A stretch of DNA of 64,000 nucleotides from VXMO01 sp034422835 (GTDB lineage: Bacteria > Chloroflexota > Dehalococcoidia > UBA6926): NCBI GenBank assembly GCA_034422835.1, contig DAOUJJ010000005.1, positions 62,001-126,000 on the forward strand. The letters run 5' to 3'. A program made the position numbers and the translations under genes. Each line of letters starts with the position of its first letter. The stretch's first letter is position 1. The notes beneath the pieces were generated by a model. That model searched no databases. It had not been told where the DNA came from and was given only the letters and a program-made list of their open reading frames with translations. Shown here one piece after another: positions 60,853-64,000 of the stretch.

Positions 60853-61848
60853 ATGACAATTCCTGCCGAACCGCTGCTAAGCGTGGACAATCTGCACACG
60901 TCCTTTTTCACCCAGGACGGCACCGTCAAGGCCGTTCAGGAAACGAGCTTTGCCGTTCGCCCCGGGGAAATCCTGGGCATCGTCGGCGAGAGCGGCTGCG
61001 GCAAGACGACGGCGGGCCTCTCCGTGATGGGACTCGTGCCCTACCCCGGCCGGGTGGTGGACGGGCGCATCAGCTTCAGGGGAACCGACCTGGATGAGAT
61101 GGACGAGGACGATCGTCGCATCCTGCGCGGCGAGGCGATGGCCATGATATTCCAGGACCCGCAGGCCGCGCTAAATCCCCTTATCACCATCGGCGACCAG
61201 ATCGCGGAGATATTCAACGCGCACGGGCGCATTGACGCGGATGAGGTGCGTGAGCAAACGCTGACGGCCCTGGCCTCGCTCGGCCTGCCGGACCCCGAGC
61301 ACGTCATGCAAAGCTATCCGTGGGAGATGAGTGGCGGCATGTGCCAGCGGGCGATGCTGGCGATGATGCTGGTGCTGGAACCGGAGCTGCTCATCGCGGA
61401 TGAGCCGACATCCGCGCTCGACGTGACGCTGCAAGCCGAGATTCTGGAACGAATCATGGGGTTGGCGAAAGACTCCGGCACGGCAATCATCCTCATCACC
61501 CACGATATGGGTGTCATTGCGCGGGCGGCGGATAAGGTATTGGTGATGTACGGCGGGCGCATCGTGGAATCCGCCGACACGGTCACGCTGTTCCACAACC
61601 CCAGGCATCCCTATACCGCGGCGTTGTTGAACGCCGTACCCCGCCTGGACAGGGATACCAGGCCATTGCACGGCATTCCGGGGGCGCCGCCGGACCTGCT
61701 TGACCCGCCGGACGAGTGCCCATTCCTGCCCCGCTGCAACAAGGCAACCGTCGTCTGCCGCACAAATCCGATGCCGCCGCTGGTCACCATCGATGAGGGG
61801 CACACCCTCGCCTGCTACAACCCCCTCACAGAGCCGCGGGTACGCTAA
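60853..61848 (+). CDS. oligopeptide/dipeptide ABC transporter ATPase, DppD/OppD-type (orphan)
   Basis: A 331-residue ATPase. Walker A GESGCGKTT, Q-loop IFQDPQAALNP, signature MSGGMCQRA, Walker B LLIADEPTSALD and switch His in LITHDMGVIA; the C-terminal oligopeptide-specific tail has CPFLPRCNKATVVC, an Fe-S or zinc-like Cys set. Normally paired with DppF and permeases, which are absent here. ATG 60853 is preferred to 60793. Divergent from nuoA. Confidence 0.93.
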   Translation: MTIPAEPLLSVDNLHTSFFTQDGTVKAVQETSFAVRPGEILGIVGESGCGKTTAGLSVMGLVPYPGRVVDGRISFRGTDLDEMDEDDRRILRGEAMAMIFQDPQAALNPLITIGDQIAEIFNAHGRIDADEVREQTLTALASLGLPDPEHVMQSYPWEMSGGMCQRAMLAMMLVLEPELLIADEPTSALDVTLQAEILERIMGLAKDSGTAIILITHDMGVIARAADKVLVMYGGRIVESADTVTLFHNPRHPYTAALLNAVPRLDRDTRPLHGIPGAPPDLLDPPDECPFLPRCNKATVVCRTNPMPPLVTIDEGHTLACYNPLTEPRVR

Positions 61849-61852
61849 CCCA

Positions 61853-62920
61853 TTAGCCCCTCTGCGGCGTCCCAACGCCGCAGAGGTCTGCGATGAGCAG
61901 CTCCATCGCCGTGTCCTCGTTGAGCTGGCCGGTCTTGAGCGCGATGTCATAGTCCAGGATGGCCCGGTGCATCTCACGAAGGCGGGGCATCGTGAAACTG
62001 CGGCTCTGGTTCACCGTTTTGCGGATAGCGAAATCGGAGCGCGTGCCGATAGCATCCTGGAGTTCGGACTGTGAGACGCGGCGATCCGTCGCGTCCTTGG
62101 CTGCCAGTAGCCGCCTGACCTGCGTGCCAAGCATGGCCATGATCTGCGGCACGGCTGCCCCGGTGTCCGCTCTCAGCCTCTCGATTCGCTCCCGGGCGCG
62201 GGGGTAGCGGCGCTCAATCACGTCATCGACCATCGCGAAGATGTTTTCCTCACGCGTTGCCCCGGTCATGGAGCTAACATCCTCAACCGTGATCGGCCTG
62301 TCGGGTCCAGCGTAGAGCAGTAGCTTGTCGATCTCGTTGGAGAGCGCCCAAAGATTGCTGCCATGAGCATCGGCGAGCGCGCGCTGGGCCGCATTATCTA
62401 TTCGGCCTCCTCGTTCGTGGACAGTTTGGCCGATCCATCCGGTCAGATCGTTGCCGCGCATGGGCGCGAACACACGAACGTTGGCAACGGGCGCGAGATG
62501 CCGCAGCAGCGGATTGGAGTCCGTGGCCGCATTATCCGACAGCACGAGGACGTTCGATTCCGGCAAGCCCGGGGCGATGTCCTTCAGTTGGCCCCACCCA
62601 CGAAACGAGTCTGTTGATTGTGGCTCAGAATCCTGAAGAGCAGTCTGCCGGGAACGTGAAGACCGCCCAGCCCCTCTGCCGCCCCCGCCGCCCTGTGAAC
62701 GGGAGAACATGCCCAGCAGCCCCTCAACAACCACAAGGCGGCCATTGGCGAGAAACGGCACCGCGCCCGCCTGTGCCACAACTTCCGCCGGAGTCGTGTC
62801 GGCTGCATTCAGCGTCACGGAATTGAGAGACGCCATCTCCGGGTCGCCGAGCTGTTCCCGGAGCGCATCGATGGCGCGCTTACGGGAATAGTCGTCCTCT
62901 CCGTAGTAGATCTCAAGCAT
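61853..62920 (-). CDS. holA: DNA polymerase III subunit delta
   Basis: A 355-residue clamp-loader subunit. MLEIYYGEDDYSRKRAIDALREQL and GRLVVVEGLLGMF are the N-terminal AAA-like part; LRHLAPVANVRVF and the lid and C-terminal domain follow (NLWALSNEIDKLLLYAG, MLGTQVRRLLAAKDA). Residues 73-103 are a Gly/Arg/Ser-rich insertion. ATG 62920 has CAGGGA upstream; the frame continues past it only as a shadow. Divergent from the kinase-like gene. Confidence 0.9.
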   Translation of the reverse strand: MLEIYYGEDDYSRKRAIDALREQLGDPEMASLNSVTLNAADTTPAEVVAQAGAVPFLANGRLVVVEGLLGMFSRSQGGGGGRGAGRSSRSRQTALQDSEPQSTDSFRGWGQLKDIAPGLPESNVLVLSDNAATDSNPLLRHLAPVANVRVFAPMRGNDLTGWIGQTVHERGGRIDNAAQRALADAHGSNLWALSNEIDKLLLYAGPDRPITVEDVSSMTGATREENIFAMVDDVIERRYPRARERIERLRADTGAAVPQIMAMLGTQVRRLLAAKDATDRRVSQSELQDAIGTRSDFAIRKTVNQSRSFTMPRLREMHRAILDYDIALKTGQLNEDTAMELLIADLCGVGTPQRG

Positions 62921-62984
62921 GACGGTTCCCTGCTTTTCCTGTTGCCGCGCGGCACGCGTCTCCGTACAATATGCCGCAATACCT

Positions 62985-64000
62985 ATGACATCATCGCCCG
63001 CGTCGCTGCAAGAGCGATACGACATTATTGCCGCCCTGCCCGGGACATCCCTGTATTCAGTCTATTCCGCCATCGAACGTGAAAGCGGCGATGCGGTAGA
63101 AATCCGAGAGCCGCGTGTTCGCGCCCTTGAGAATACGTCCACGCTGGGGCCGTTTCACTCGCTCATGGACCGGCATCTGGATGTCCATCATGCGCATCTG
63201 GGCAGATTGTTGGAAATCCACCCGGACGGCGAGACATTCTGGATGGTGTATGAGCCGGCGCGCGGCGAGCAGCTCCGCGGATGGCTCACACGAGGGCTGC
63301 AGCTTGATGAGGCGCTGCAGCTCATAGCTCAGGCAGCGTCGGGACTACAGGCGCTGCATGACGCAGGCCTCATCCACGGTGACGTTAATTCTCGCGATGT
63401 CTTTGTCACGCCCGTGTCCGGCGCGCAGCTCCGGAACGCCGGGCTGTCCGAGTTGTCTATCAGTATGAGCGGCCTGCAGTCGTCTCTGCAGATTCCTCTG
63501 CCCGCATTCATGGCGCCGGAGGTCCTGCGCGGTTCCGAGCCGGGGCCAAAGTCGGACATCTTCTCACTCGGCATGGTGCTGTATGAGACGCTGACCGGCC
63601 ATTTGCCCTTCACCGGCAACAATCGTGACACCGTGCGGGTTAAGCAGCAGGAGGGGCGTATCGCGCCTGTTACCGCGCTGAACCCTGCACTGCCCGCCGC
63701 GCTGGACGAGATTGTGGGCAGGGCGCTTGCATGGGACCCGAACGAGCGCTTCGCATCCGCGCAGGAGATGCGGGAAACGCTGTTGGAGTTTCGGAACAAC
63801 CTCCCCATGCCGGAGGCGCAGATTGTTGTCCCCGACGAGGCTGCGCGGCAGGAGATCCTGGAGGACATCGCTCAATTCGAGCCAACGCGCATGAGCGTGG
63901 ATGGGGACGGAACAGGCAAGTTCCGCGTTTGCGGGGAGTGCCTCGCCATCAATCTTGCAAGCGTGACACGCTGCGCTGTGTGCTGGCGGGATATTCGAGA
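62985..64000 (+). CDS. Ser/Thr protein kinase-like protein (probable pseudokinase) with zinc ribbon, 3' end off window
   Basis: The frame is open from ATG 62985 to base 64000 (338 residues seen). The C-lobe is kinase-like: GLIHGDVNSRDVFVTP replaces HRDLKPxN (HGD at 131-133, catalytic Asp133 kept), MAPEVL at 176-181 keeps APE, then SDIFSLGMVLYETLTGHLPFTG. The DFG Asp is absent (NAGLSELS) and the VAIK Lys appears as VEIR, with no Gly-rich loop. C-terminal Cys316, Cys319, Cys330 and Cys333 form a zinc ribbon. It may bind partners rather than phosphorylate. Divergent from holA. Confidence 0.8.
   Translation, partial: MTSSPASLQERYDIIAALPGTSLYSVYSAIERESGDAVEIREPRVRALENTSTLGPFHSLMDRHLDVHHAHLGRLLEIHPDGETFWMVYEPARGEQLRGWLTRGLQLDEALQLIAQAASGLQALHDAGLIHGDVNSRDVFVTPVSGAQLRNAGLSELSISMSGLQSSLQIPLPAFMAPEVLRGSEPGPKSDIFSLGMVLYETLTGHLPFTGNNRDTVRVKQQEGRIAPVTALNPALPAALDEIVGRALAWDPNERFASAQEMRETLLEFRNNLPMPEAQIVVPDEAARQEILEDIAQFEPTRMSVDGDGTGKFRVCGECLAINLASVTRCAVCWRDIR

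Overview
This 64 kb window is bacterial chromosome: moderately GC-rich, densely coded, standard genetic code, frequent GTG/TTG starts and many short overlaps between genes. It carries no rRNA, tRNA, CRISPR array, prophage or insertion sequence that I can recognise. Gene content suggests a Chloroflexota bacterium, probably Dehalococcoidia and perhaps the marine SAR202 group. The clues are a split methylmalonyl-CoA mutase with two-domain VOC proteins, a fused class III CoA transferase, RNase J, an eleven-gene Nuo cluster without nuoEFG, and multiple VOC paralogues. This placement is inference from content, not from a phylogeny.

Layout. Positions 1-5751 hold mixed metabolic genes: the end of an HpcH/HpaI aldolase, a VOC protein, pterin carbinolamine dehydratase, ilvD, an amidase interrupted by an in-frame TGA, a small secreted protein, a GyrI-like protein and a DUF971 protein. 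Positions 5752-6387 are non-coding and hold a G-rich tract and dispersed repeats. Positions 6388-13945 are on the minus strand: a double CoA transferase, RNase J, family 4 uracil-DNA glycosylase, then acpP, nusB, fabD, rpmF and the DUF177 gene. Positions 13953-17903 form a methylmalonyl-CoA module (mcmA1, two VOC genes, mcmA2). ispG and a VapBC pair follow, then the conserved run rpsB-tsf-pyrH-frr-uppS-cdsA-ispC-rseP (translation, envelope lipid and isoprenoid synthesis), read from 26720 down to 20193.

Positions 26925-35079 carry two FmdB zinc ribbons, dtd, a membrane-anchored Mrr-like protein, hflX, an S41 protease, a YHS-like protein, thiI and an ACT-malic enzyme. Positions 35116-43253 are a minus-strand block: AlkD-like, ruvB, def, cca, secD, secF, a hydrolase and DedA. 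Positions 43285-50212 hold an orphan xanthine-dehydrogenase-type large subunit, GYD, Nudix, GNAT and NAD kinase genes and two more two-domain VOC paralogues. Positions 50420-60740 are the nuoABCD-HIJK-[small ORF]-LMN operon, a proton-pumping complex I without the NADH-oxidising module. The window closes with an orphan oligopeptide ABC ATPase, holA and a degenerate Ser/Thr kinase with a zinc ribbon that runs off the edge.

Points most worth a second look: the amidase TGA, which sits two codons before the catalytic serine and is followed by a hairpin of roughly the right geometry for a bacterial SECIS; pyrH, which has no ATG/GTG/TTG able to preserve its N-terminal ATP-binding motif and abuts a dispersed-repeat composite; the small protein wired between nuoK and nuoL; the VOC protein with a helix-turn-helix-like tail; and the families of palindromic repeats, one matching the form of neisserial dRS3.
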